Below are positions 34,919-46,331 of a stretch of DNA of 64,000 bases, piece by piece (positions within the stretch are counted from its first letter, which is position 1; each line of letters begins with the position of its first letter). The DNA comes from Pleurodeles waltl. Its lineage: Eukaryota > Chordata > Amphibia > Caudata > Salamandridae. The DNA lies in NCBI RefSeq assembly GCF_031143425.1, contig NC_090438.1, forward strand, positions 752,583,823-752,647,822, read 5' to 3'. Below the pieces are notes generated by a model, which saw nothing but the letters and a program-made list of their open reading frames with translations, was not told where the DNA came from and ran no database searches. A program made the position numbers and the translations under genes.

Positions 34919-37400
34919 GACGGGGCATTAACTTGTGGAGACTCAACACAAAGCTCCTTAATCAGGAAGAGGTGTGCTCCGAAATAGGAGACATGGTTAA
35001 GTCTTACATAGCTCTTTATGACATACCAGAGACTTCAGTGGTTGGGGTATTGGAAGCACTGAATGCAATGGTGGGGGGCAATTTATAGCCCTCGCAGCAT
35101 GTGCTAACGCTCTTCAAAAGGAGAAGCGCCATCAGTTAGAGGTAAGGGTAAAAGAACTGGAAGAAAGGCACAGAGGGGCGGGCGCCGGGGAGGCAAGACG
35201 TCAGCTAGGAGTGGCGGGTAAAGAATTAAGGGCCTTAGATATGGACGCAGTGGAGCATGCCATGTTACGCACCAAGAGGATGTACTATGTGGGCGGTGGG
35301 GATGACTACTGGCCCATAGAATACATGCTCAGGCAGTGCAACGTTTGGTAACTGAGATCCGAACCAAAATGGGTGAGGCCATCACAGCAGATGGGTTAAT
35401 TCTGCAGGAATTTGAGAAATGTTATACCTCCATTTACACACAAGAGGGAGGGATAGGGAGGGAGCAATCATAGGCTATTTGGATGAGATCCCCCTAGGCT
35501 ATTTGGATGAGATCCCCCTGCCCCGGCTCTCAAAAGCGCAGCAGACGCACTAGACACAGATATTACCCCTACTGAAGTTCATCAAGCCATACGCCGCCTC
35601 CCTGTGGGGGAAGGCTCCAGGACAGGATGGGTCTGGATCAGAATTCTATAAACTATTTGGGGACCTCCTAGCACCCATACTGGCCTGACTTTTTAATCAT
35701 TTCGCAATACCAGAGCACTCACCCCCTCGATGCAAGCAGGAACGATCGCAGTCATTCCAAAGACTGGGGGGGGGGGAGGGACCCAGCCCTCTGTTCTTCA
35801 TATGGGTCTAACATGTTATTAAATGTGGACGCAAAACTCTTTTACCAGTGTCCTGGCGCGCAGATTCAATCCCTACATGCAGGAGCTGATAGACCCTGAC
35901 CAGCTGGGTTTATCCCAGAGAGGACTTGTGTCGATAACACTAAACGGCTGTGCCACCTTTTGCATAAAGTGCAGCGAGCCCACATACAGTTTCTATTGCT
36001 ATCACTTGATGCAGAGAAGGCCTTTGACTAGTTCACTGGGATTTTCTGTTTGCGGTCTTACCCTGCTAGGGTCTAGGACCGAGACTCTGCAAAGGGGGGA
36101 GGTGTAATTACACCTCCCCCCAGGCTAGAGTGAGCATAAACGAGGGACTATCCACCATCTTCCCCATAGCCAGACGGACCAGCCAGGGCTGCCTGCTATC
36201 ACCCTTGCTGTTTGCCCTCCATGTGGAGCCTTTTCGGGAACGCATACGGCTTAAACAGACAATTCATGGCATCACAATGGGGGGCCGAATGCACAAAATT
36301 GCACTATATGCGGACGATGCCCTGCTCTACCTGTCACAACCTGAAATGTTCCTCTGAGTGGTCCTAGGAGAACTGAGCGCCTTTAGGAATATGGCCAGCT
36401 TTAAGGCCAACTTGTCTAAATGCTCTATCCTCAACTTAACAGTATAGGAAACAAAAGTAGGGGTGCTGAGGCCCGCCCTGCCTTTTACGTGGGCTAAGCA
36501 AGCAGTGAACTATTTGGGCTTCCAGATCTGCACTACCCCGACCGACACAGCACAACGTAACTACACCACCCTGCCTACAGCAAAAGACTTACTGCCAGTA
36601 CCTAGCAATACGATACTTGGTATCCTCGCCAGAGATCAGGCCACAAGCGAGCAGACCGCTCTTCCGCTTTGAGAAAATGGCTTTGAACACGCACCAATGA
36701 TAAGAAACTCATATCTGATATATATGGCTTCTTGACCACTCCGTCAAATTTGCTGCAGTCACCCTGTAGGCGCAGATGGGAAGCAGAATATGAGCGCTCC
36801 TTTCACAGATAGGGAATGGCGGGATGTGTTACACCGAGCTCGTGCGACAGCCCGCAACATGAACACTAAAGAATTATTTTTGAAAAATGCACATTATTGG
36901 TATTTCACACCAGCTCGGGTAGCTGAGAGGCGGAGGAGCAGCACAGACCTATGATGGCAGAACTGTGGGCAGCCAGGCACGTTGACGCATCTACTGTGGC
37001 ACTGCCCCCGAATAGCCTCCTTCTGGGATACCATATTAAAGGCTGTTGATGAGATTTATGACACTACCCTTCGACGATTCCCTAGCTATGTGCTGTTGGG
37101 GCTTCCCAATCCACAGACTTCCTCTCTTAGAACTCTGGCCGGCGGGCTATCACATTACTGCTCAGAGCAGCAAAACAGCTACTTATAGCTCACTGGAGTA
37201 CCGAGGTGATCCCCACTCACACGGATTAGCTACATAAACTGTGGGACATAATGGGGATGGAGAGGCTCACAGCAGCGGCTACAGTCACCTTGCCCACTTT
37301 TGATAAAACATGGGGCCCCTGTGTTGCCTACCTCACCGACGAATTCAGACATGTTATCTGCGCATCCTTCGCCTGACTGCACCAGGCACACGCCTGACTA
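34919..37400 (+). pseudogene. L1 ORF2 reverse transcriptase and C-terminal domain
   Basis: RT blocks appear in order, in several frames: GKAPGQDGSGSEFYKLF (about 35609), LARRFNPYMQELIDPDQLGL (35850-35910), SQGCLLSPLLFALHVEPF (36180-36235) and ALYADDALLYLS with the catalytic YADD at 36307-36318. A C-terminal block with LTHLLWHCPRIASFWDTIL (36979-37040) matches the L1 cysteine-rich end. A 24-bp direct duplication (35470-35518) repeats GYLDEIPL. Stops and frameshifts are frequent. Confidence 0.88.
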
Positions 37401-37613
37401 TAGCAAAAACAAGTACGTAGAATGCATGGGTTTACTGAGGGTGATAATTATTATCTGATAATGCGGTCACCAAAACTAGGGATGCAGCTATGTTTGTCTG
37501 TTTGTACCTTCTCTATTCTACTGTAATATTTACCGCCACCGGTCAGTGGTTGTAAGTGGTGCTGTTGTACACTGCTGAAACCTTAATGATACTAATAAAA
37601 ACATTCAACACCT

Positions 37614-38110
37614 AAAGAGGAAAACATTTTATAAAGAACATTATGACCAAAGCCACAATGTGAGAGATGTTAAGCTGTTGCCTGGTGATTGGGTGAAGGT
37701 AAAGTTGAAAAAAAAAAAAAAAGAAAAAAAAAGAAAAAGAGAACAGCAAGTATTCCGATCCTTTTCAAGTTGAAAAAGCTTTTACTTGCTTGGCCTTGTT
37801 GAGTGATGGGAAAACGTGGCGCGTGGGTACATTGACGAAATGCAATAAAGTTTTAAAGCGGAAATCTGAGAGGGAAGTGCATGGAGAGTCGAAAACTAAC
37901 TATGATTGGTTATGGATGGAGGTTGTGGGTAATGAAGGGGTACGTGATGAAGGTGAAAATAACCAAGTTGTGTTAGAAGAGGTGAGTCGCTTTAATAAAC
38001 AATATGAACCTCTTCGGTGGCTACCCGCATTGGCAAACAAAATGAACTTCCATCGGTGGCTACCCGTAGCGGTAGACTTATTGCACAACCAAAGAAATAT
38101 CAAGATTTAG
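37614..38110 (+). pseudogene. Gypsy-1 integrase C-terminal part, resumed after L1
   Basis: From 37618 the integrase frame resumes as RKTFYKEHYDQSHNVRD. It then gives LLPGDWVKVK, the GPY/F-side motif typical of Ty3/Gypsy integrase C-termini. An expanded A/G tract (37709-37740) breaks the frame. The segment 37790-38110 continues as a C-terminal tail with no known domain. It includes two similar RWLPA/V pieces at about 38017 and 38056. Confidence 0.8.
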
Positions 38111-38270
38111 TATTGAGTAATTAGAGTCTATTTTGTACCTTCCTAATCACTTGTGTAGGCATTATGTATATTTTCTTTGATAGAAGTATTAATGTTAAGT
38201 AACCTGTAAACATGTTTAAGAGTGGGTGTATTCTTTAGCCGTTATTGGTATGTTGTAGTTGTAATATTGT

Positions 38271-38285
38271 TAAAGGGGCGGGATG
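38271..38285 (+). promoter_or_regulatory. Gypsy-1 polypurine tract
   Basis: TAAAGGGGCGGGATG lies directly before the right LTR start at 38286, the expected place for the plus-strand primer. Confidence 0.7.
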
Positions 38286-38428
38286 TGTGGTATTTAACTA
38301 GAGCAAGCTGCACAGCCAGTGCGTGCTGTGATGACAGCAGGCATTCTGGAATGGTAAGGTGACTGGAGAAAACGGCTGTTGGAGGAAGTGAGAAGGAGCT
38401 AGGAACTACCTGCTCTCCAATAAACCAT
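38286..38428 (+). repeat. Gypsy-1 3' LTR, first part (interrupted by Gypsy-2)
   Basis: Starts TGTGGTATTTAAC and follows the 5' LTR up to AATAAACCAT. The remainder is found at 54712-54747. The last five bases, ACCAT, are the target site duplicated by the Gypsy-2 insertion. Confidence 0.92.
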
Positions 38429-38682
38429 TGTAGTGTAGAGCTTGAATACACTATAAGAAAGAAACTACTGCTCACACTCCTGTGTAAGTTTTAGTAGTAT
38501 CTTTATTCAGGATCCACGACAGCCATCAGCACCCTAACAGGTCCAGAGCCAGCCTCCAACTGCCGCCCACCAGACTCTAGAACCCCCAGTGCACTGAGGT
38601 CAAATGGAACATAGAACTCTTTAGGATACAGAGATCTAAAAGGCTAAAAGCCATAACACGTCATCATATGTCACATATTACA
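38429..38682 (-). repeat. Gypsy-2 3' LTR (254 bp)
   Basis: Near-identical to 54451-54706. On the minus strand it starts TGTAATATGTGACATATG and ends TACACTACA. An AATAAA signal lies at 38502-38507 (complement), suitable for transcript 3' end formation. Confidence 0.95.
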
Positions 38683-38683
38683 T

Positions 38684-38700
38684 CATCTTCCCCCTTTAAA
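38684..38700 (-). promoter_or_regulatory. Gypsy-2 polypurine tract
   Basis: The minus strand reads TTTTAAAGGGGGAAGATG immediately before the 3' LTR, the expected plus-strand primer. Confidence 0.85.
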
Positions 38701-38741
38701 ATAACAAACAAATCAAAACAAAGTTAAAGAATAGCACAAAG

Positions 38742-39152
38742 TTAGTTCAAAACAAAATCATCATACTTGGAAGGCAGTTTAACTACTCTATTGCTTCGAG
38801 TAAACATCAAACCGGATGTGCTAATATCATCTGCGTTACTTGTATCATTACTGGGTACATTTATCTTATCACGAGTGAGAAATGTTTCTGACTCTTTCTC
38901 ACATGTGATATCCGTTGCATCACCCCTTTGTGGTCCTTCCTCATCATTTCCAACACGGATTGATTTACTCTCATGTGTAAGCGACGGCGAAGAAACATCA
39001 TGAAATAAGAGATTACTAGACAAATCTTCCTCCCTATCAGCATAAACTTCCTTGAAAATGTGTGCCTGTCTGACAGAAATAGGAATAACACTGTTCCTGT
39101 TCCACCATCCTTTAACTTCTAATAAGACGGAAGCTTTGGTTACTCTCATCAC
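38742..39152 (-). pseudogene. Gypsy-2 Pol C-terminal tail
   Basis: The 136-codon open frame ends in RSNRVVKLPSKYDDFVLN, the R-x-x-R-x-P-x-x-Y-x-DYV-type ending common to gypsy/copia polyproteins. An acidic, serine-rich linker precedes it. It is separated from the integrase core by a short broken stretch (39153-39357). Whether it was part of one Pol chain is inferred from order and strand. Confidence 0.75.
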
Positions 39153-39357
39153 TTTTACAGGTAGTTTATATTTTGATTCCCCTTTAGAAACTCTCTGAGG
39201 TTTTTTTAATCAACACCCAATTATGAACATTTATATCTGTTTCTTTTGCCTTATTCCTTCTATCGTAATTTCTTTTTTGAATTAGTTGTTTCTCTGAAAC
39301 TTGTTGTCTCAAATCGCTCAACACTACATCTTTTTCCTTAATTTGTCCATACAAGAA

Positions 39358-39957
39358 TTAGCCAGCCAGTCCGGTACAAGTTTGGACCTTGACTCCCTCC
39401 CTCTGAGTAGAGTAAATGACTCCTGTGGTGGAATACGGTGTGTTCGAGTAGGCCCAAATTTTCTCCTTGAGAAAGTCACGGATATCATAAATACTAGCTA
39501 GAGCAGTTTGGATTCCTTCTTTCAAAATTTTATTAGCTCTCTCTACTAATCCATTTGAAGAAGGACTATATAAGGCAATCTGCAGATGTTGAATATTGAT
39601 CTTCTCCAAGAAGCTTCCCATTTTCTTTGAAGTGAAATGTACTCCATTATCGATGACAATGACTGATGGCGCACCCTCCAAAGCAAAAAGATTAGACAGG
39701 AACTGTATTGCAGTGTCAGTATTGGCATCTTCCACAAATGAAAAATAAATCCACTTGGAGAAGTAGTCAAGTGCAACAATCAGGTACCTCATATCTCTAG
39801 ACAACATATGGAAAGGTCCAGAAAAATCCATAGCAATTGTTTCCCAGTGTTTACTTGGCAAGGGAACAGTGTGTAGAGGTTTAATACTGCCTTTCCAATG
39901 TTTATCTGACAACACACGATGGACACATGTCAATAAAATCTGCAACTTGTTTATCAA
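39358..39957 (-). pseudogene. Gypsy-2 integrase core
   Basis: A 199-codon open frame has HWETIAMDFSGPF and YLIVALDYFSKW (first aspartate region), PSVIVIDNGVHFTSKKM (second aspartate) and SPSSNGLVERANKILKEGIQ (third-block glutamate). That is a complete D,D-35-E set. The HHCC N-terminal domain lies just upstream in another frame near 39960-40060. Known role: insertion of element cDNA. The core is well preserved, but the flanking frames are broken. Confidence 0.92.
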
Positions 39958-40091
39958 TATTGGGCCACCAATATTTACCTTTTAGCATTTTACAAGTGGC
40001 AGAAACGCCTAGGTGACCTTCATGTGCTATTTTAAATCAACCTTAGTCTCAAATCACTGGGTGATACACATACAGAACCTCTCATGCAGAA

Positions 40092-41020
40092 TCAATTCTC
40101 GCAAGACAATTCCATAGCTATCTGTTTGTAGGTATTCATCTCACCACAATATTTCCTTTTGTTAGGCCAACCCTGTTTGATGTAATGCAAAACTTGTGAT
40201 AGTAAAACATCCTTGGACATGGCTAACTCCCATTCTTCTTGTGTGAACAACCCATCTGATGCAGAAACTAGATCTAAGACCCGCACTACACATTATGTGT
40301 CTTGGTCATCATCGCTCACATCAGGAGACTGTAGTAATGGAAGGCGAGATAGGCAGTCTGCCCTAACATTCTTCCCACCAGTTACATACTTCATCTCAAG
40401 ATTATATTCTTGTAATTTAGATAAAAGTCTTACGAGTCGGGCAGATGCCTTACCCAGACCATTACCACTCATTAAATACACTAAAGGTTTGTGATCTGTG
40501 TAAATCTCAAAATGAGTTCCTCATATGTATGTCCTAAACTTCTGGACCCCCCAGACGCAAGCTAGAGCTTCCCTTTCAATTGTGCTGTAATTGCATTCAG
40601 CACTAGAGAGAGTTCTAGATGCGAATGAACTGTATGGTCTTGACAATACATCCATTGCCCAAACACGGCTCCTAGCCCCTTAAGACTAGCATCCACTGTT
40701 ATGAATGATTTAGTAGATGGAATGAATGATTTCAAAGTGGGTGCAGACAATACTGCTTTTTTGATGTTCTCAAACGCATCATCAACTTGTTTGTCCCAGA
40801 CATATTTACTGCCCTTTCTAAGTAGTGACCTGAGCGGTGGTACCAATAATGCAAAACCACTAACGAACCTCGAATAATACTCGTAAAGTCCAAGAAAAGA
40901 ACGTAGCTCATCTTTGTGGGAGGGAGGAGGGGCTTTCTTTATAGCTTCCAGATTACACATTTTGGGCTTAATGCCTTCAGCTGATATAGAACGACCAAGG
41001 TAGTCCACACTTCCAACCAA
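40092..41020 (-). pseudogene. Gypsy-2 RT connection, RNase H and tether
   Basis: The frame 40562-41020 holds the connection (DELRSFLGLYEYYSRFVSGF) and the RNase H start ([20 protein letters not shown]). The frame 40293-40481 has the RNase H end (LEMKYVTGGKNVRADCLSRL). The frame 40092-40286 is the variable linker to integrase. Frameshifts lie around 40490-40560 and at 40287. The catalytic first-aspartate block is intact. Confidence 0.9.
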
Positions 41021-41152
41021 AAACTCATTTCTCGGTTTTGATGGTCAAGCCACAACTTTGAATGATACTAAACACTTTGTCTAGTGTCTCTTCATGCTCT
41101 TCCGTGGTTTCAGTGTGCTCTAAAATGTCATCTTGAAAGGCACAAACTTCCT
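41021..41152 (-). pseudogene. Gypsy-2 RT catalytic loop in a broken stretch
   Basis: Between the two long frames the minus strand encodes CAFQDDILEHTE (about 41120-41150), the xxDD active site, and LTIKTEK, then a TGA. The element therefore keeps its catalytic residues but has a frameshift at about 41153 and a stop at about 41040. Confidence 0.85.
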
Positions 41153-41902
41153 TCAGTTGACCAAGTAAATATCCATCATTTTTTTAAATACGCTCGCTGC
41201 TGAGGCCAGACCAAAAGGCAATCTGAGAAACTTAAAAGCTCCATAAGGGGTAATGAAAGTAGTCAAATCTTGAGATTCTTTACTAAGAGGAATCTGGTGA
41301 TATGCCGGATGTAAATCTATTGTTGAGAAAAATTTGGAGTTACCCAAGGTGGTTATTAGCTCTTGCACATGTGGCAACGGGTGGCAATCTACTAGAATAT
41401 TTTTATTTAGTGATCTCAAATCTACACATAGTCTAAGATCCCCATTTTTCTTTTTGGTGACCACGATCGGAGAAACCCACTCTGAAGCATTTGTTGGAGT
41501 AATAATGTTGTCTGAAACTAACTTATTAAGTAACACTTTAAGTTGGTCTCTGATAGACAAAGGAACTGGTCTGACTTTTTGCGAGACAGGAATAGCTCTT
41601 TCTTTGAGCCTAATGGTGTGTTCGAAACCCTTGACAGTCCCAACTCTGTCAGCAAAAATCTCTGGAAATTTCAGTGTAAAGCGTTCTGGAACTGTGTTGT
41701 TGGCCATTACTTGTAAGACAGAATTTGTTTCATCATTGTGTGGTCTTTCACCTAAGATAATGGGATTTTCTTGACCTGGGCATAACACAATGCCCAAGCG
41801 TGCTAAATCTTTCCATCCTATGTTCCTCCCTCTCAAGGCCACGTAAATGTTCGTAACAACCGACCTTCCCAAAATCTCTAAAGTGGCATAAAAGAAACCC
41901 AA
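41153..41902 (-). pseudogene. Gypsy-2 RT fingers/palm, long open frame
   Basis: The 249-codon frame includes LKFPEIFADRVGTVKGFEHT (RT entry), ASEWVSPIVVTKKKNGDLRL, CVDLRSLNKNILVDCHPLP, FFSTIDLHPAYHQIPLS and FLRLPFGLASAASVFKKMM, all in the canonical order of Ty3/Gypsy RT. The protease end precedes it in the overlapping frame 41878-42060. Confidence 0.93.
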
Positions 41903-42165
41903 CAGATCAATATCTTGATCCCCAAAAGCCTTGGGTGCAATGTCAGCATCTTCCAGTATTTTTGTTTCTTGCCACAGGTTTTGTCTGCTAAAATGGTAAC
42001 AGGAGCACCAGAATCAGCCATAACAAATATCTTCTTAGAGTCTACAAGTGCTTCACACATTGGACCCTTGAAGCTTTCAACATTCCCTATCTTATCTCTT
42101 GGAAGATCTACTGTGAGAACTATATTTGATAGTCTGTTTGAACAATTGGCAATTTCACTTGTGTT
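41878..42165 (-). pseudogene. Gypsy-2 aspartic protease
   Basis: The frame contains IFVMADSGAPVTILADK, with the D-S-G active site of a retropepsin near 42010. It starts at the ERV insertion edge. The bases on the far side of the ERV (52942 onward) continue into gag in a compatible frame, so the ERV landed in the gag/protease linker. A frameshift near 41890 separates it from RT. Confidence 0.85.
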
Positions 42166-42169
42166 GTGT

Positions 42170-43161
42170 TGTCGCGTGGGCTCTCATTATCCTAAATGAG
42201 ACTACTGGATTTCTAGGCAGCAGGATCGATAACGGTGTGGGGGACTGAGTGTGACCCACTTGTAAAGAACTCTGTCACCCTAAATCCGTTTTTTGCTCCG
42301 GCTAACTAGCAGTGCCTCATTTCTCCCACGGGGAAGAAATGATTGGGCAGCCGAGCGCATGACATCTTTAGAAATTCTCAGGGAAGTCGTGGTCACTCAG
42401 ATCCAAACCAACTCTCTCATTTACAATATGATCTCATATACAAATGACAAAGACAGTATAAGTTTTATATAATGTTTTAATAAAACGACTGTATTTTAGA
42501 TAATAAGGCATGAGCCGCAATAACCAGAACAATACAACATAGTAGGATTGAAATAGTCACCAGGAGAGAAAAACATAAGAACAAAGCTATCATAGTGCCT
42601 AACAGTTTCTACTCTCCCTCTGCTTGTTCTATTTAGAGCACAGCATGTTAAGCTTCTAGCTTGCCTTTCCGAATCACTGGGGAGACATCAGCCCTCATAC
42701 CTGAACAAAGGCCTGTGATCTGGTTCAGCATCTGCAACGAGGCAGTCAGCGTCTAGTTGTGGTTCCCTGGTCGGAATCTCCCTCTTCCGTGTATTGGGAC
42801 AAGGAAGTGATTTTATAACTAACATGTCATCGTGATCACAAAATGTCCCTACGCAGGAATGCCAAATCTAAACTCCTACCACGTCTATCGGCAATGTACC
42901 AGACTGTATCCTTGACTGAAGCACAGAGTGAGAACTCCAGTGCTGAAGTAGGCAAAACAGTGTGATATGAATAAAAAACAACACCGTAGAACTGGCTATT
43001 TGAAAAATAACAGTACGAAGCCTAATAAAAAGCATTTAGAGCAAAGTGCACAGAGGCTCTAAGCTGCCAGCAAATGAATAAAATACATCCAGGGCAAAGT
43101 GCACAAAGGCCTAAAGCCTGAAGCTAATGCGCAAAGGATACGTAAAACTAACCACACTACA
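42170..43161 (-). repeat. ERV 3' LTR (992 bp)
   Basis: It begins TGTAGTGTGGTTAGTTTTAC and ends CACGCGACA on the minus strand, and matches 51946-52937. A TATATAAAA promoter-like box lies at about 42463-42471 (complement). No perfect AATAAA was seen downstream of it. ATTAAA near 42475 is the only near match. Confidence 0.95.
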
Positions 43162-43171
43162 CCCTCCCCTT
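43162..43171 (-). promoter_or_regulatory. ERV polypurine tract
   Basis: AAGGGGAGGG on the minus strand abuts the 3' LTR start, the expected plus-strand DNA primer. Confidence 0.85.
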
Positions 43172-43345
43172 GTCGGTAGCAAGTGGTTCCAATAATATAA
43201 AAGTATGCCCCAAATATAAACAATACATAAAACTATATATTTCGACAAGGTCAGAAGACAACAAAGTCATAAATTTAGGAAACATGTGACGATAAAGCCA
43301 AATTCAATATAGTGTCAGTTTTGCAGGAGAGAAAAAATCCAATTG

Positions 43346-43906
43346 TCAGACAGAAGCAATAGAACGTAGGAGCTCCTCCACTTCGATATATGTTAATATC
43401 GGAAGATCCACGCCACAAAGTACCATGGAGCAGGTGTGTTCCAAAGCCCCAAAACCATCCAGGGCAGCACCCCGTGCAGGGCCTAGGAAAGAGACAACAC
43501 CATCTTCCTCCAGGAAGGGAATCTCATAAACCGCCTCACGAAGCAAACGCAACCGTAGTGCACAAGTCTGGGAATGAGCCCTAATCGGGAACATCAACAG
43601 ATCAGTTTCGACCACTGGAGGGCGCTGCAGTGAGAGACAGAAAGCCAGTGCATGTTCAAACGAGCACCAAAAGCACCGAAACACGGGTTGCACACAATCC
43701 AAAACTGGTCGGAATGACAGAGACCAGTCACACTCCAAATGTCCCAGGAGTGTTGCTCCAAAATGCTGCATCATGCGTTCACGACACAGCTGCGCTGACG
43801 GGAGCAGCAATATAGGAACTCGTCGTGGCGGGACAGCCATTGCGAAAAAATAGCAACAATAGCAAAACTCCAGCCAACAAAGCCAAAGTAATCGGGAAAC
43901 CCCCAA
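43346..43906 (-). CDS. ERV post-env open frame, accessory-gene candidate, unknown function
   Basis: A 186-codon stop-free frame lies between env and the 3' LTR and overlaps the env end in another frame. A more likely start is the internal ATG at 43840 (residue 23, MAVPPRR), giving about 164 residues. The product is rich in Cys, Leu and Phe (CVQPVFRCFWCSFEHALAFC). It has an acidic C-terminal part (EEDG; IEVEELL) and no membrane helix after residue 23. Foamy viruses encode a transactivator and related proteins from this position. I see no sequence match that I can name, so function is inferred from position only. Chance is possible. Confidence 0.5.
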   Translation of the reverse strand: MGVSRLLWLCWLEFCYCCYFFAMAVPPRRVPILLLPSAQLCRERMMQHFGATLLGHLECDWSLSFRPVLDCVQPVFRCFWCSFEHALAFCLSLQRPPVVETDLLMFPIRAHSQTCALRLRLLREAVYEIPFLEEDGVVSFLGPARGAALDGFGALEHTCSMVLCGVDLPILTYIEVEELLRSIASV

Positions 43907-46331
43907 AAATGCTTCCGAAAATAGAGTGTATAGCCGAAGGTATCAAACCGAATATGGAAGAGAAGGTGTGAGTAAAACCAACACCAACGGCTTTGAAAAA
44001 ATGTGCAATACCAGCAGTGCTGGATGCATTAAATATACGTCCCACAAGTTCACAGAAGGGACTCGGAAAGTTAGTATTCAAAAGGGACTGTATCACCGCC
44101 GATGACCTTGCCACCTGAAGTGCGTAGGTCTTGCTAGCAGATGTAAGGGCCACATGCTTTTGAAACAATAAAGCTTTTAGCCGACTCAACTTGTCGAAAT
44201 TAACCTTGGAAGTAGCAATATGAGGCCAGATGTCCGCTACCTCCCTAATTTGAATGGGGGGAAACAACACATTCCCGCAGCACGTAACGGCCTTGTTGAC
44301 AACGACAACGTAAACTATTCCGGCACGCATGCCACAGCAGCGTTCGCTGTTAAGAACAATGTAACTGCCGTTAGAAAGCACCTGGAAAGTGTTTTTAATA
44401 ACCGGGACTGGAACTCCCTTCAGATAACAAGCTAAGTTAGCAATCGAAGCGTTACACGCTCCGTGCAAGGACAGCTGTTTACAAACCATGGAATGGCTGA
44501 CAGAAGCTTCGCATTCGCTACCGCTAAGAAAAACCTCCCTCAAACCATTAATACATCTGTATTGAAAGGGAAGCTCCCACACCTCGTGTATGTAACGGTC
44601 TCCCAATAGTACATATCTACCCACCGGAATGTGCTTCAAACAAGAAGTAAATTGCAGAGTGGAGATAGGCAGATTAATAACCCCATGAATCAACCACTCA
44701 GCTGACGGAATCTCAGCAACCGTGAAAGGCAGTTTCTCCAATTTCTCAATATTCAACATGACATCCGTCGCATCCTTTTTAGCCATCAGCTGTTGTTGAT
44801 GAGTCAAATTAAAGGAGATAAAGATCTCTCTGGCACGAATGTGCTGCCATGGAACGCGACCCGCCTTCAAGGTCTGAAGAGTCCAACCCAGCTGCATGAT
44901 GGACCGCGTCTGACTCTGCCCATGATATAAAGAAGACATGTCCGATTTAATAATGTCAATAGCAGAGGAAACAATGCTGTCAATCGTGTAAACACGGTCA
45001 GAAAGGGTATGCATGCCATTATCAACAACAGACAAAGTCTGCAGCAGATTTTCCTGATCAATCTGCCTTAACCGGGCTGCAGCCTCCTGTTGTGAAAGCT
45101 TCCAAATCTCATTATAAACTTCGTATAAAAATCTTTTCTTCCGTGGTACCTTGGGACCTGACAAAAAATCTTGTAAATCAGTATCATTAGACAGTAACGT
45201 GAGATGTGACTTAACTGCATCCAGCGTGGATGACTTCAACCATTGCTGACAAAGCTTCCCCACGCTGTATGTAGTTATGATATCAGCATGTTCTGGTGAA
45301 ATGTAACGAGGGTCTGCCCTACTAGTCCTGAACCCCCCTGAAGAGGTGACAAAACGTTGATGACACTTATTAGTGTCTAGAGGCCATAATAACCACCCGC
45401 CCGGATGTAACGATGAAGTGTTAAGCGTACCATTCTGGACCCAATGTGTAAATTCACTAAAAGTAGCATTCACATAGTGCTGCCAGTTGTTTAATTTGGA
45501 AGGGACAGGTATACTAGGCAAATTCAACTCTCTAATTGTCGCCAAGCCCAAACAGCTAGTCTGTTGTACTGTTTCATTGAGGAAAATCATCTGCACAGGG
45601 ATAATACATGCTCTAAATAATGTATCCCTGCCTTGAATCTGCCAATTTTTCGTACCCCAAACACTTTTCAAGTCAACAGTCTTAAACCAGTATTCATACC
45701 CTTCGACCGAAAGTTTAGATAGAAACAAATTTGAATACAGTAATTTAGTATCGGTCAATAAAATTTGCTTATTAGAATGCGGTGCAACTTTAAAATAGTA
45801 AGACTTAGCATTTCGCTGATCATGCCCAGAAAAATATGCAAATTTATCATAATATGTTTTCGAACTCCCTTGTGGAGGAGTCGAGCAATGTTCCCATTGC
45901 ACATAATCAAATATGGACTTAGGGCTACTAGCTTTATGAATAAAGTGGTGTCCATAATAGTTGTAGCAAAACATGTCACCATGATTATCTCTAAATTGGT
46001 AAGCATCTTCATCATCATAGACAGAATAATATTGCAAATCTGTTAGCATAGAATCTACTGTCTTCACATCCCAATCATCAGAAACAATGCCTGGTATAAC
46101 AATATCATTCATTGATAACTTGAGGACATACGGTATTTGAATCAATTCAGTGGGACCATATATATCAAACATTACTTTATCCCACACAATCCCATCCGGA
46201 ATCGGTATTGCAGAAATGTTTACATTGGACAAGTCTCTTCGAACCATATGAGACGAAAAATGTGGCTTTAACACAGTCTCCACGTGCTCAATGTCAGATC
46301 GATCAGGAAGAAAATGACCATGTATTACCAC
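43779..46331 (-). pseudogene. env: ERV env, surface and transmembrane part (850 codons open)
   Basis: A single frame of 850 codons without a stop follows the leader part but is offset from it by a frameshift at a T12 run (46332-46343). It has many N-x-S/T sites and cysteines. A furin-type site RKKR at 45132-45143 (residues 397-400 of this segment) is followed by the amphipathic FLYEVYNEIWKL. A strong membrane anchor, ITLALLAGVLLLLLFF, lies near the end, with a short tail of about 20 residues. The roles of such proteins are receptor binding and membrane fusion. The size and cleavage layout fit a foamy-type Env. As read, the frame lacks a proper start, so the copy is defective. Confidence 0.85.

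Larger units (their letters stand above)
31500..37613 (+). mobile_element. Near full-length L1 LINE inserted in the Gypsy-1 integrase gene
   Basis: The 6,114-bp insert starts GTGCGGAGATGGCAGCAGGG, a GC-rich L1-style 5' UTR. It carries ORF1 (32707-33756) and ORF2 (about 34208-37400), and ends in ATACTAATAAAAACATTC without a long poly(A). Removing it rejoins the Gypsy-1 integrase in frame at 31499/37618. AAAG occurs on both sides (31496-31499; 37614-37617) and may be a short target duplication. Multiple frameshifts and stops show it is inactive. Confidence 0.9.
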
